DNA from: Hemerocallis citrina
Taxonomy: Eukaryota; Streptophyta; Magnoliopsida; Asparagales; Asphodelaceae
Direction of reading: 5' to 3'
Assembly (NCBI GenBank): GCA_017893485.1
Contig: CM030362.1
Location: 186,988,813 to 187,052,812 of the forward strand
Length of the DNA stretch: 64,000 nucleotides
The notes beneath the pieces were generated by a model. It did no database searches, had not been told where the DNA came from, and saw only the letters and a list, made by a program, of their open reading frames with translations. Made by a program: the position numbers and the translations under genes. This document shows positions 43,601-55,990 of this stretch, piece after piece; position 1 is the stretch's first letter; every line of letters begins with the position of its first letter.

Positions 43601-44128
43601 ATTTTGTGAACAAAAGAAAGGAAAGGGCTGCTGCTACTATTGTAGGTCAGGATTGTATTATCTATGGTTTTACGGAAATTTTACAACCCCCCCCCCCCCC
43701 CCCAAGAAATCAAATTGTGTACAAATATGTATATCTCGAAATTTAGATTAATAAAACAAAATAACGGTAAGATTTTATCTCCCCCTAATCACCCTGATTT
43801 GGCTGGCCCACATGCAGCCAAGGGGGTTTCGAAATTTGAATTTTGCTTCCAAGTGGTAATTTTACACAAAAGTCCTTCACTTTGATATATTTGCAAACAT
43901 GCCTTAAATTATTCATAAAAATCCCGAAAATTTAGATTTATTATGTACTGATAAAGATTATATTTTTCAAATGAATTTTTTGAATTTTTATTTCCCAAGA
44001 AAAATATTTGCACGTGTTTTGCACGTGCAAAATGTTAAATTTCAGAAAAATGCTTAATAAATCACAGAAATTCACCTTAAATCAATTATTAATTTCAAAA
44101 ACATATTTAAAATTTCTAGGATGTTACA
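40603..44128 (-). repeat. 3' LTR of Tekay-like element (3526 bp)
   Basis: It matches 48915-51527 joined to 54447-55415. It contains A runs near 42415-42530, a 17-base C tract near 43686-43703 and AAACCCTA-type boxes near 42688-42715. No coding region is credible in it. Confidence 0.94.
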
Positions 44129-44256
44129 TTACTCCGTCCTTAGAATAGTTCTATCCTCAGAACTACCGGTAATAGGGAAAAGAAACAACTTCAAGCAAAA
44201 GAATAAAATTACACAAAGAGTTCAGGAAAATCATTCTTCATGCGGTCCTTCGGCTC

Positions 44257-44640
44257 TCAAGTGGCCTCCTCGAACAACTGATTCCTCCACAATACCTTGA
44301 CCAAAGGTATGACTTTACTCCGCAACACCTTCTCCCGTTGATTAACAATCTCCACACGCAGCTCCTTATAGTTCAAGTTTAGTTGCAGTCCATCAGGCAC
44401 TTCCGTCAACTGATGACTCTGATCTGGCACATACTTTCTCAACATCGACACATGAAACACGACATGCACTTGTGCCAATTCTTCGTGCAATTCCAACTTG
44501 TACGCCGCTTTACCGGTTCGCCTCAAAATTTTGCATGGCCCAATGTACCTCGATGCCAACTTGCCTTCTTTCCCAAACCTGATTGCCCCCTTCGTCGGAG
44601 ATACCTTAAGGAAAACTGTATCCCCAACCTCGAACTCCAA
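44257..44640 (-). pseudogene. Integrase C-terminus with chromodomain-like end, Tekay-like element
   Basis: The frame shows MEFEVGDTVFLKVSPTKGAI and LASRYIGPCKILRRTGKAAY, the Gypsy integrase tail, then HVVFHVSMLRKYV. A chromodomain-like stretch closes it: VNQREKVLRSKVIPLVKVLW. Chromodomains can direct insertion towards marked chromatin in chromoviruses. The final residues (FEEAT) are followed by a stop. Confidence 0.85.
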
Positions 44641-45515
44641 GTCCCTACGCCGAGTATCTGCATAACTCTTTTGCCGGCTCTAGGCTTCGACTAATCTCTT
44701 CCGAATCAGTTCAATCTTCTCTGACGTCTGCTGCACAATCTCTGGCCCAAACATCTGCATCTCTCCAACTTCGTACCAACAGATGGGTGTTCTGCACTTC
44801 CTTTACAAAGCTTCGTAAGGTGCCATACCGATACTTGCACGGTAACTATTTTTGTAAGAAAACTCAATCAATGCCAAATACCTCTTCCAACTGCCACCAA
44901 AATCCATGATGCAAGATCTCAACATATCCTCCAATACTCGATTCACCCTCTCTGTTTGATCATTGGTCTGTGGATGAAAAGCAGTACTGAAGTATGTTCT
45001 GGTACCCAAGGTTATTTGCAAACGCCTCCAAAATCTCGATGTGAACCTCGCATCCCTGTCAGAAACAATAGACACGGGAACTCCATAAGTCTCACAATCT
45101 CTTCGAGGTACAGCTCTGCCAGCTTCTCCAAGGACCATGTAATCTTCATAGATAAGAAATGAGCCGACTTGGTCAAACGATCCACAATGACCCAAATCGA
45201 GTCGTTGCCCTTTGGTCTTCTGGGCAAACCAGTGATAAAATCCATGTTGATATTCTCCTACTTCCATTCTAGTATAGGCAACGAATGCAACAAGCCTTCA
45301 GGCTTCTGATTCTCTGCTTTGACTTGCTAACAAGTTAAACATCTTACCACGAAATCAGCAACATCCCCTTTCATTCCTGTCCACCAAAAGTGCTGCGTGA
45401 TGTCCTTGTACATCTTCGTACTTCCAGGATGTACTGATAACAAGGTATTGTGTGCTTCTTGTAAGATGCTCTCTTTCAAATCTGCACTCTCCGGGACACA
45501 CAATCTCTCGCCCAT
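44641..45515 (-). pseudogene. int: Integrase zinc domain and core, Tekay-like element
   Basis: The zinc domain ligands appear in LQEAHNTLLSVHPG, HFWWTGM and VVRCLTC (45327-45470). The core has MDFITGLPRRPKG, IVSDRDARFTSRFW and HPQTNDQTERVNRV for the three acidic residues (about 44880-45245). A stop at 45327 and a frameshift near 45100 break the frame. Confidence 0.88.
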
Positions 45516-46344
45516 CTATAGAACTCCATCTTGGACACAAAATTCTGATAGCTTGCCATCGAAAATCTGCTGTAACATTCTCTGAATCTTTGCATCTGAT
45601 TTCTGATCCTCCATAACCCGTTCCTTCAATGTGGACTGAATCCTCAACTGTGCCAATGATGCTCGCAATCCTTGCAGTACAACCTCGATACCTGCCCGAT
45701 CTAACTCTACTGCCAACTCCTTCTGCGCCGTGATCAAACTTGACAGGCTACTCTTCCGACTGAGCCCATCAGCTAACACTTTTAATCACCTTGCCTAGAT
45801 GATACTTGTTCTCAGGATGAATGTTATCCAATACCCCAATCACCTTCTCTGCCGAAGATTCAGACCCTTTTTCTTATAAATGTACTTCAAGCTTTTATGA
45901 TCAGTAAACATATTGACCTTCTCTCCATATACATAATGCCTCCACTGCTTCAAAGCAAAGCTAATAGCTGCAAGCTCCAGATCGTGCATCAGATAGTTCT
46001 TCTCATGAGGACACAACTGCCTCGAACCATAAGTAATAATCTTCCCTTCTTGCATTAAGATGAAACCCAAACCTCTATGTGACACATCACTGTAAATATC
46101 ATAGTCTTTCCCAGCTTGCGGCAAAGCTAGAATAGGTGTTGTCTTCAACCTCTCCTTCAACTATAGAAAACTTGCCTCACATTTATCATTCCAAGTGAAA
46201 TTCACATTCTTCTTGGTCAACCCTAGGAACTACAGTCAATGCATAGCCTTGAATGAACCGCATGTAGTACCATGCCAATCCTAAGAAACTTCTGATCTCC
46301 TTCACAGTCATCGGTCTAGGCCAACTCTTCACTGCTTCAATTTT
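45516..46344 (-). pseudogene. RNase H and spacer, Tekay-like element
   Basis: [36 protein letters not shown] and [20 protein letters not shown] (45840-46160) identify the RNase H. LADGLSRK lies near 45770. The frame then runs through the spacer before integrase (LSEFCVQDGVL). Several stops and at least one frameshift are present. Confidence 0.88.
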
Positions 46345-46985
46345 CTAAGGATCGGTGGTCACTCCCTCCTTAGAAAGGATATGGCCTAGGAATGTCACCT
46401 CTGACTTCCAAAATTCACACTTCGATAGCTTTGCATACAAATCATGCTCCTGCAATTTCTTCAACACTTTGGCTAAGTGCTCAGCATGCTCCTTTTTCAA
46501 TTTCGAATAAACCAGTATATCATCAATGAATACCACAACGAAAGAATCAATGAATGGCCGCAAAATCCGATTCATCATATCCATAAACACTGCCGGCGCA
46601 TTCGTTACCCCGAATGGCATCACCAAAAACTCATAAAGTCCATGCTGAGTTCTGAAAGCTGTCTTGCTTACATCCTCCTCTTTAACTCGGACCTGATGAT
46701 ATCCTGATCGCAGATCAATCTTCAAAAATACTACTACCACCTGAAGCCTATCAAATATGTCATCAATCCATGGAAGTGGGTACTTGTTCTGAATGGTCAC
46801 CCTGTTCAATTCCATGTAGTCGATGCACATCGTCATTGAACCATCATTCTTCTTTACTAGCAACACAAGTGCACCCCATGGCGATGTACTCAGCCTGGTG
46901 AACCCCTTACTCAACAATAACACAATCTACTTCTTTACCTCATCTTGCTCTAGAGGTACCATCCTGTATGGAGCATTAGATATTG
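46345..46985 (-). pseudogene. Reverse transcriptase, Tekay-like element
   Basis: The open part shows [75 protein letters not shown] and the catalytic [11 protein letters not shown]. The catalytic aspartates are intact. Upstream on the minus strand the entry region [13 protein letters not shown] can be read near 46960-47000. Confidence 0.92.
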
Positions 46986-47076
46986 GAGCACTTCCTGGCT
47001 GAACATTGATGCAGAACTCAACATCTCGCTACGGCGGTAACCCTGGTAGATCTTTCAAGAACACAATAGGAAAATC

Positions 47077-47541
47077 TCAGACAACTGGAATTTCCCTGAC
47101 CTCAGTTGGAATCATCAATTCTGATATAGCTGCAATCACCTTTGAGTTTCCCTTCTTCCCCTGAAAAGTTACCGTAGATCCTCCTGGTGTCTTCACTATA
47201 ACTTCTTTATTCTTGCATTCAATTGTAGCATCATAAATTGACATCCAATCAATGCCCACAATCACATCTATACCCAAGACCTGCAGTTCAATGAGATCGA
47301 TTCCGAAAAGCCTTCCACCGATCTCGATATCACAATCCTCATAATACCGATCAACAATCAACTCCTTCCCTAATGGTGTTGCCACTAACAAGACCCAATC
47401 TAGAAAAATCATAGGTTCCACACCTAACACTTTAGCAAAATTGTGCGACACAAATGTATGCGAAGAACTAGTATCAAATAAAACCTTTGCTTTTATTCCA
47501 TTAATCAAAACATATCCTGTTACATGAAGAATGATACTCAA
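47077..47541 (-). pseudogene. Protease, Tekay-like element
   Basis: The active-site segment reads AKVLFDTSSSHTFVS; the usual DTGAS or DSGAT has lost its glycine. VLGIDVIVGIDWMSIYDATI is the conserved C-terminal block (GxDWL type). Loss of the active-site glycine should impair the enzyme. Confidence 0.87.
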
Positions 47542-47649
47542 AGCTTCATTTTATTCTTAAACAAAGTCTTATTTAATACATCCAATGAATAAATTAAAAT
47601 TCTTGCATACCTTGGATCACATCTTCTGAGTTACCCGTATCCTACCTCA

Positions 47650-48665
47650 GTCAATGCAAACACTCACCCTTGCCACTGGAATTTGCTCCCATTTGCACCA
47701 TCCCTCTTAAGCTGCGGGCAATACGGCTTGGTATGACCCTCTCGCCCACACTGATAGTAAGTCTGAACCATTGCTGGTTTGGGGCATGCTGAACTATAGT
47801 GACCCGCTTCTCTACAATTGCAGCAAGTCACACTGATCAGGCCCACTGAATTGTTGTTACCTTCTGATCAGGCCCACTAAATCTGCCTTTTTTCTTTGGG
47901 AAATTCTTCCCTCTCTGATTTGTTGCTGCTGGCCTCTTATTTCTGTTCCAGGTTGCCTCCTTCTTCTGGAATAGATCCATATCCTCCTCGGTTATGAATG
48001 CCCCCTGATAAGTTTATCGAATCCCTTGATCCCTAATGGTATCATTTGGGATCTCAAATTCGGCCTCAAGCCCTGTTCGAACTTTCTTGCCTTCTTTGCT
48101 TTGTCAACTACTAGCTCCAATGCATACCTTGACAACTGCATGAACTTAGTCTCATACTCATGCACCGACATATTGCCCTGCTGCAGGTTCAGAAACTCCA
48201 TCGCCTTCTTCTCCTGAATGTACAAGGGGAAATAGTATCCCTGAACTCACCAAGGAAGGCCTCCGAAGTCACCTGCTCTTGAACAAAAGTTCTCTTCACA
48301 AACTGTTACTAGACGCCAGCGTCTTTTTTCAATTGCATTGTAACCAATTTCACCTTGTAGGCTGTGGGGGTTTTCAAAACCTCGAAGACCATCTCAATTT
48401 TCCTTATCCAATCATCAGCCTCATTGGGATCAGTTTGCCCTTCGAAAACTAGCGGCTTCATCCGCTTGAAAGATTCCACTTGTTTGATAGGGTTTGCATT
48501 AATAGGTACTGGCCATGCTCCTTGATTTCGAGTCGCACTAGCTTCTACAAAAGTATTCAGAGTCTGATAGCCTCTGGCAATCTCCATCTCCAAATCAAGT
48601 CTGCCCCCGTGGGAACCTTCAGCCCCATCGTCACTCCTACCATTCCTAGTCCTGGGTCCTGCCAT
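47650..48665 (-). pseudogene. gag: Gag, Tekay-like element
   Basis: The likely start is MAGPRTRNGRS at 48665. Gag motifs follow: PLVFEGQTDPNEADDWIRKI and VTMQLKKDAGV, then two consecutive stops near 48307-48311 where a Trp-Trp pair is usual. After a frameshift come LNLQQGNMSVHEYETKFMQL and FEQGLRPNLRSQM (47992-48225). Two zinc knuckles lie at 47690-47830: CCNCREAGHYSSAC is complete, but the second (YYQCGREGHTKPYC) has lost its first cysteine. Confidence 0.88.
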
Positions 48666-48898
48666 TTTACTGAATACTGCAAAACACATGAATCTGTTAG
48701 AGCCCCACTACATAAATCATATTCATTCCAACTGCCCATTGCAGAAATCAATTCATACTCTTAAGTAATAACAAATCATTTCATTTAGTTTAGTTTCATG
48801 TTTAATACTCACACTCTAATGTCCACCAATGTACTCACGCTATAGTGTCCACCTAGGTTCATTCCCTATACCATGTTTACCATTACTAATTGAAGCTT

Positions 48899-48910
48899 GC
48901 CCTGATACCA
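48899..48910 (-). promoter_or_regulatory. Primer-binding site of Tekay-like element
   Basis: TGGTATCAGGGC on the minus strand, four bases from the 5' LTR, matches the initiator-methionine primer site at 11 of 12 positions. Confidence 0.85.
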
Positions 48911-51527
48911 ACTCTGTAACGCCGCGAATTTCCAATAAATAAAATTAGAAATAAGTGGCACAATTTCCAGAATTAATTTCAATTGCAATCATAAACACAG
49001 TATCAAATGCAGGAAAAATTAAAACTTTTTATTTCTATCTTTTCTTTTTACAGAACATAACGGAATTAAACACATTAATTATAAATCTTTACAACATATA
49101 GAATCTTCAATTTGTATTTAAACTCCAAGCTTTATTTGCATCGATGCTACCAATAATTGAAACCTGCAAAAGTCTATTGAAAAGTGGGCACGTCAGTTAA
49201 ATGTAATTGACGTCAACTATAGTAATAGTGAGACTACTAAATCTCACAACCGCAAACTTGATGCATATTAATAAGACAATAATAAATGATGCATAAACAG
49301 TAATAAATAGGACATAGAACAATAAGCGAAGCATATTAGTATAGCAATAATAAATGGAACATAAAACAACGATAAATGAAGCGTAAAGCAGCAAGTGAAG
49401 CTAGGCCAAGTTTCAAGTGTATGAGATGAACACAGAAAGCAAGCATGCATAAAACAAGTCAAGAAACTCAAATGTATATGATGATCTCTAATGCATACTT
49501 GTCGGATTCTATACCCCCCATACTACATAGGTCCGGTGCAAGCCCTTATCGTTCTCTACTTTATAAGGTTGAATCCATCGTTATGCAACTAATCTACTAC
49601 AGTGATTACCTTAAGTTTTAGACATAATGCGCATACCTAGACCATGCCTCGATAATTCTAACGTCAATCTCTATCCACAGATAATTCAGGAGACTATTTC
49701 ACTCAGACCTGGGAAACTTCGAGAATACCCCACACCGCAAGCAATGACGCCTCACCACACGTAGACATGCCATGAGTGTTGCCTCGATCCTGATAATTTC
49801 GGAGATCAATCCCACACCGCCGGTAATTCCGGAGACTATTTCACTCACACCTCGATAATTGCGGGGATCATCTCATACCGCAGATCATATGAGGCCCCTA
49901 TATCCATGTTTGCTCTTATTTCATCACAATTCCAACTAGTGCATGTCCATATGTTTATTATTATTAATTAAATCACAGTCCCCCTCTAGAGTTGATGTAC
50001 CCAACCGGACATAACTCTACAAACCAGGAACCAAGGCCCCACTGGCCAACTTCCTCAAAATCTCAATTTGCTGGCACACTAGGGTCCCACTCAACCTCTA
50101 GAGTATCATAACTCAAAATTATACGCAAACATTCTTTTAATTCATTGAATTCGTCTACAGCCAGTTTAAATTATTCCAAAACGACTATATTTCAATTCAT
50201 ATGATATCTCTTTCCATATTTTGAAATCCATGTATTTAAATATGAAATTAAAACACATAAAAAAAACTAATATTAATCAACTAAAAATCTGAAATTTAAT
50301 TATACTCAGAAATCTAATATTATATGTTTCTCTAAAATATGAAATTATACTCGTTAATGTATGAAATTATGAAATTCCAAAACTGAAATAATGTCCATTA
50401 GGTTTGAACAATATCCTACCATATTTGAAATATTCACATACCCAATCTATTATACAAATTTGAGGCACAAGAAGAAAAATCTTCAATATGAATCATTAAA
50501 TTAACAAAAATCCAAAATAACAACTAACGAAGAAATGGGATGTACACATTCTAAGATGTATAAATGAAAACCGAAATTTAAGAAATTTGAACCAGAAATC
50601 TAAAACTAAATTCTCAAAAACTGAAGTCTTAGAATCAATATTCTATAACATTAAAATTTATTAAATTGATTTTCCACTCAACACACTTTTTTCTTTTTTT
50701 TTATCCTTCTTTATTTAAAAGCTTTAGAACAAAAAAAAAAAAAAAAAAAAAGCTTTAAAAAAAAGAACTCGAAAGAAACATAACCAAATCTTTAAAAACT
50801 CAAAAACTCAAAAAAAACTTAAAAAAAAAAAAAATCAAAACTGGGCTTCCACCCTGGCTTGAACCCATGCAACCCCGCACAGCGCCCAAAATCCCCATGG
50901 GCTAGCCAACTCCCTAACTGCCTTTTCTGATTAAAAAGGCATTCAAAAATTTATGTGTCAAAAAACACTGTACAGATTCCATGTCTTGTACAAACCCGAA
51001 ACCCTATAACCCCAAACCCTAGCACAGTAACCCAGTTACTTTTCACCCTATGAACAGTGAAACCCGAAACCCAAGAAACTCCAATTCAATCATACAACAA
51101 TTATTCAAACCCTAATATTAAACTTGGTCTTTTATTAATTAAAAACGAATAAACATGAAAAATCTCAACTTTAAGATCAATCAAGCATGAATCTAAGAGC
51201 ATACAACGAGTTCTAATTATCTCTACAAATCTTCATCATCTACAATTTAAATCTATGATCATCAAATAAATTTTATAGATCCCAAATTAAATTTTTATCA
51301 TCTAAAAATTTGTATTTGCATGTTCATGTTAATCTCTAGGTTGTAATATTATAACCCAATATTTAATACACAATTCATCATCATACAACAAGTTTATAAA
51401 TCATGATGAGTTCCTTCATATGTGTCTAACATCAATAAACATTTTCATTTTCCTTTTAACATGAATCAATGGAGTTCTAGTTCCATGAAAAATATCAATA
51501 ACACCTTCATTCGTCATACACACATTC

Positions 51528-54441
51528 TGTAACACCCCGAATTCCAATTACAACTAAATTCGAAGTTCCACAGGATCTTTACACTTCTTTCGTACAATTT
51601 TACAAAGAAATTGAAATATTTCTTACATCAGAGTTATATTATACCTTTACATTATTACAGCGGAAGCAATTTTACAGTAATTACATGAAACAACATTTAA
51701 ATCAATCTTTGAGCAGCATGTATACTTCAAGTTGTCAAGCATCTTTACCCTATATGTAAAACTGTGGGCGCGTCAGTCCATTCACCGACGAAATATTATA
51801 CACGGCTATCCTCTCTATGCCGGAAACAGTATAACGATTCTCAATACTTAGCAAACCACAAACTTGTTCACAAACAAAACTAAAGGGACTATCCTATTGA
51901 TGTCGTGTTGTGCTGTGCACTTAGTCCTTAATGCAGTTATTATGTTATATGACACTAATGCGCACTTGTTCGGATTCTATGCATCCCATACTACGTAGGT
52001 CCGAGGGCAAGCCCTTAATCGTACTTCATCTTATAGGATTCAATCCCTTGCCATGACCTAAACTATTACGGTAACTACGGTAAGTATCCTAGATGTTCTA
52101 TGATCTACGAGCCCATGTCCAGGCAGTCTGGAGGGGAATCCCACGCACTGACATGACGCATCAAGCAGGCAGACTATGGACAATTCAACCTCTGCCATGG
52201 AACGATGGCACCACCTGCAGTCACCAAACACCCCACAAGCGTCACCACCGGGACGATAATTTCGGAATAGTGCTCACGCCATGTTATGACGCATCAAGCA
52301 GGCAGTCTGTGAATCACTCTCACACCGCCAATCCGATGGCCCTCATACTCGTGTTTTTCTTTCACTTTCGTCACATCACCACTATGTGTCTAAATCCTTA
52401 GTTTATTTGAATCATGAATAAAATCAACCCATAGAGTTAGCTCTTCCTCTATACCGGTCTCAATCAACAACATGACCAACTTGGTCTTTCATCTCAATTA
52501 TTCATAAAAAAAAATATAATTCATTCACTTGCCGGTAATAGGACTTAGCCACCCTCTAGTTCAAAATCTCATTTCATGTCCATAGCATTTGTGTATTCAT
52601 ATTCATAAAACCTTTCATAATTCATCAGAATATTTAACTTCACTTTCATGTACAATTTTCATGCATAAGACAAAATAAATTCATTTTCTAACTTGTCACA
52701 TTCAATCTTCATTCTTTCCATTATCAAATCTCTTTTCAAACTCTTTTAAGTAATACATTTATTTTCATCAAGAGATAATTCAAAATCTGAGAAATCAAAA
52801 TAGTCTGGACAGTCGACTGTTAAACTTGGCAAGTCGGCTGTTCTGTAAAGATTTAAAAACTCGAAATGAAAAGGATCAGGGCAGTCGACTGTTAAACAAG
52901 ACCAGTCGGCTGTTCTGCGATGCTTTAAAAACTCAAAAATAAAATGGATGGGGCAGTCAACTGTTAAACATATACGGTCGACTGTTCTGCGAGAATTACA
53001 ACTCAAAGAACTAGATACCCAGGACAGTCGACTATTAAACAAGATCAGTCGGCTGTTCTGCGATGCTTTAAAACTCGAAAATAAAATGGACGGGGCAGTC
53101 GACTGTTCAACATATACGTTCGACTGTTCAGCAACAAAATTCGAAATTTGGAATCATTTCGTCTTTCTTTTTGATTAACACCCAAATTGTTCATTCCATA
53201 ACTTTGTATAAATTGCAAAAAGTTCATTTTTCCGATAACTAACATACAGCTTTAGGATTTATTTAGCATCAATCACAACAAGCATAATTTACTATCCCAT
53301 ATGGAGGTTCTTACACAATTTCTAAAATTTCACTTTCACCTAAATCATGGTATTATCAAAGAACAATATTTTCATCTATTTAGTTTAATGTGATTAGCAC
53401 AAAACCTGTCATGGTACTACTTAGAAGTAGAGAAAATTGTCCACATTTATCAATTAGCAATCATCTTCACAATCCTTCTCTAAATTATCATTCCATCTCT
53501 AATCTATCAAGCATGAGACTAAAATTTCTTGATTTTTTTATAACCACTTATCAAATCATTCCTAGCATGGCATCTAAATTAGAAGTCATGAGAAACACCC
53601 ACTTATTTTGGAGAAAATGAAATGAACGCTCCTAGAATGCAAGAAAGTGGCATTCTCCTCCTAGAATGTATTGCAATTGCCTTCTCTTCCTTGGTGCTTG
53701 ATTGGAACCCGAAACCACCAATGCTCTTTGGGTGCTAGCCGGCCTCCTCTAGAATGGAACACACACAATCTTACTCTAATCTTTCTCTTACTATTGTCTC
53801 TCAATCTTTTACTCTCTAGTATGTGTCTTTCTCTTATAATGAAAATAGGTGCAAGAATGACTAATGAAAAAGGGGGTATTTATACATAATTTTAGTAAAA
53901 ATAAAGGGTTAGGATTAAAATCAAATAGTTAGGAATTAAAGGCTAGGATGAGTTTGGAAGTTGCCATAACCACCCATGAATGAGATAACCACCTCACCAC
54001 TACTCCCATCTCTCCCTCTCTCTTGATTCCATCCGGCCAAACTCCCAAGGGGGTGTGCTTTGCACACTCTTGTGCAAGCACGTGCTACCCTAGTGTCCCC
54101 CACTTACAAGTTGTACATGTTAGTTTAATTAATTGTCTATTATTTGAGTCTACACTACAAGTTAGACTAAAATAAAGATTAATTAAATTACATGGGCTCT
54201 CTAATGGGCCAAGGGACTATGGGCTCTACTAATTTAATTAATTAATTAACTAATGTGTGGGCTACAAAAGACAAATTAGGCTTAGGATTAGATTAGGCTT
54301 CTAAGAAAGTAAATGGGAATTACTAATTTATGAAATAATTTAGAGAAGTGTATACATAAATTTTTACGTGCACAACACATAAAAAGAAAAAATCAAACAA
54401 ATTTCAAGTATAAATAGGATTTGAAAATCCAGGGTGTTACA
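51528..54441. mobile_element. Solo LTR of a related Gypsy family (2.9 kb)
   Basis: It begins TGTAACACCCCG and ends AGGGTGTTACA, flanked by CATTC (51523-51527) and TATTC (54442-54446), a duplication with one mismatch. The corresponding site in the other Tekay LTR (about 43215-43225) is uninterrupted. Its middle (51700-52100) resembles that LTR, for example in CATACTACRTAGGTC, so it is a relative. It has no coding domain, as expected after recombination between two LTRs. Strand by similarity would be minus. Confidence 0.88.
52800..53135. repeat. 72-bp tandem repeat with paired GTCGAC motifs in solo LTR
   Basis: About five units start with GGRCAGTCGACTGTTAAAC at roughly 52808, 52880, 52951, 53022 and 53094. 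Each holds two boxes, CAGTCGACTG and CAGTCGGCTG or close variants, about 25 bp apart, followed by CTGCGATGCTTTAAAACTCG and a purine-rich tail. Confidence 0.85.
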
Positions 54442-55415
54442 TATTCATCATCAACTATGTGATAATACAAGTATAATGCAAACGAAAGCAAGTTTCTAGA
54501 GCACTACTAAATCTATAATATTCTTAAAAAATCCATGCATAAAAGATCACTCATCAATTAGTTTTTTTATTCATGAAAGTTATTAGATAAGAACACATCC
54601 ATTGAGATTCATTCACTAGTAGGGTTTTAGTAGTTATGTACCATACAACTTCTATCATGCATCTTACTAGATAAATCATCATATTCTACAAATATATAGC
54701 AAAATAAGAGACAAGAAGCATCACCCACCTCAAACAAGATCAATTGAAGATTATAATAATAAGAAGGAACGCCCCCCCTCCTTGCGAAAATCCAAGATCC
54801 AAGCCTCCAAAACTCCAAGATAATATCAAAGAAGAGAAAATTTTGTGAACAAAAGAAAGGAAATGGCTGATGCTACTCTTATAGGCCGGGAAATTATCAT
54901 CTAGGGTTTTACGGAGGATTTTACAACCCCCCTCCCCCCCCCCCCCCCCCCCCCCCGACACACACACCCATCCACCCACCCACCCACACACAAGAAATCG
55001 ATTTTTTACAAATATGTAGATCCCCAAATTTAAGTAGTTAATCAAATCAAATAAGGTAAGATTTTATCTCACCCCAATCACCCTGATTTGGCCAGCTCAC
55101 ATGCAGCCAAGGGTTTCAAAATTTGAATTCTGCCTTCAAGTGGTAATTTTATACAAAAGTCATTCACTTTGATATATTTGAAAACTTGCCATGAATTATT
55201 CATAAATATCCTGAAAATTTACAATTATTATCTATTAATAAAAATTAGAATTTTCAAATGAATTTTCTGACTTTTTATTTTTTAAGAAAAATATTTGCAC
55301 GTATTTTGCACATGCAAAATGATAAATTTCGGAAAAATTCTTAATAAATTAAAAAAGTTCACTTTAAATCATTTATTAATTTCAAAAACAAATTTAAAAT
55401 TTCTCGGATGTTACA

Positions 55416-55990
55416 CAAGTTAGGTCACAAGTCTACTGATTACAGACTACCCAAGAAGAACAAGAATAGAGAAGCAAATATTGTTGAAGGCACTGCTCAA
55501 GACGTTTCTAATATCGGCTTCTCTGTTGTGGTCTTAGAAGTGAACATGTTCAAACCCCAAGGTATGGTGGATTGATATTGGAGCTACTCGACACGTGTGC
55601 TCCAATAGAAGTATGTTCTCCACTTTCGAACTATTAGAGAATGGGGAGAAGATGTTTATAGGGAACTCGGCTACTTTAGAAATCAAGGCCAAAGGAAGGT
55701 GACTTTGAAGATGACTTCTGGGAAGGAACTGACTCTGAATAATGTTGCATATGTTCCTGAAATATGGAAGAACTTGGTATCTGGTTCGTTTCTAATAATC
55801 ACGGATTTTGTTTAGTGTTAGAGTCAAACAAATTTATTTTGTCAAAGAGTGAAATGTATGTTGGTAGATGATACATGAGTGGTGGAATGTTTAAACTCAA
55901 TGTAATGACCATGGTCAAGAATATCAATAAGGCTAGCTCATCTACTTATATGCTTGAGTCTTCCAATTTATGACATGGCAGACTATGACA
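55416..55990 (+). pseudogene. Gag end and protease of plus-strand Copia
   Basis: It resumes the gag zinc knuckle (LGHKSTDYRLPKKNK) and passes into the protease WWIDIGATRHVCSN, where the serine of DSG has become isoleucine. [15 protein letters not shown], then frameshifted pieces up to VLLSGSF-type sequence, follow near 55640-55790. Confidence 0.82.

Larger units (their letters stand above)
40603..55415 (-). mobile_element. Tekay-like Ty3/Gypsy chromovirus
   Basis: It is flanked by the 5-bp duplication CAAGT (40598-40602, 55416-55420). LTRs of about 3.5 kb begin TGTAACGCC and end ATGTTACA. Minus-strand order is gag, protease, RT, RNase H, integrase with a chromodomain-like end. The primer site TGGTATCAGGGC (minus strand, 48899-48910) is four bases from the 5' LTR, and a purine tract GGACGGAGTAA precedes the 3' LTR at 44129-44139. 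Long LTRs plus a chromodomain suggest the Tekay/Del lineage. Stops and frameshifts in every domain show it is inactive. It interrupts the gag of the plus-strand Copia. Confidence 0.95.
48915..55415 (-). repeat. 5' LTR of Tekay-like element, split by a solo LTR
   Basis: It starts TGTAACGCCGCG at 48915 and ends ATGTTACA at 55415. Without the insertion at 51528-54441 its length is about 3.58 kb, matching 40603-44128. A C tract of over 20 bases followed by CACACA- and CCCACCCA-like repeats (about 54925-54992) makes it slightly longer than its partner. Confidence 0.94.
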
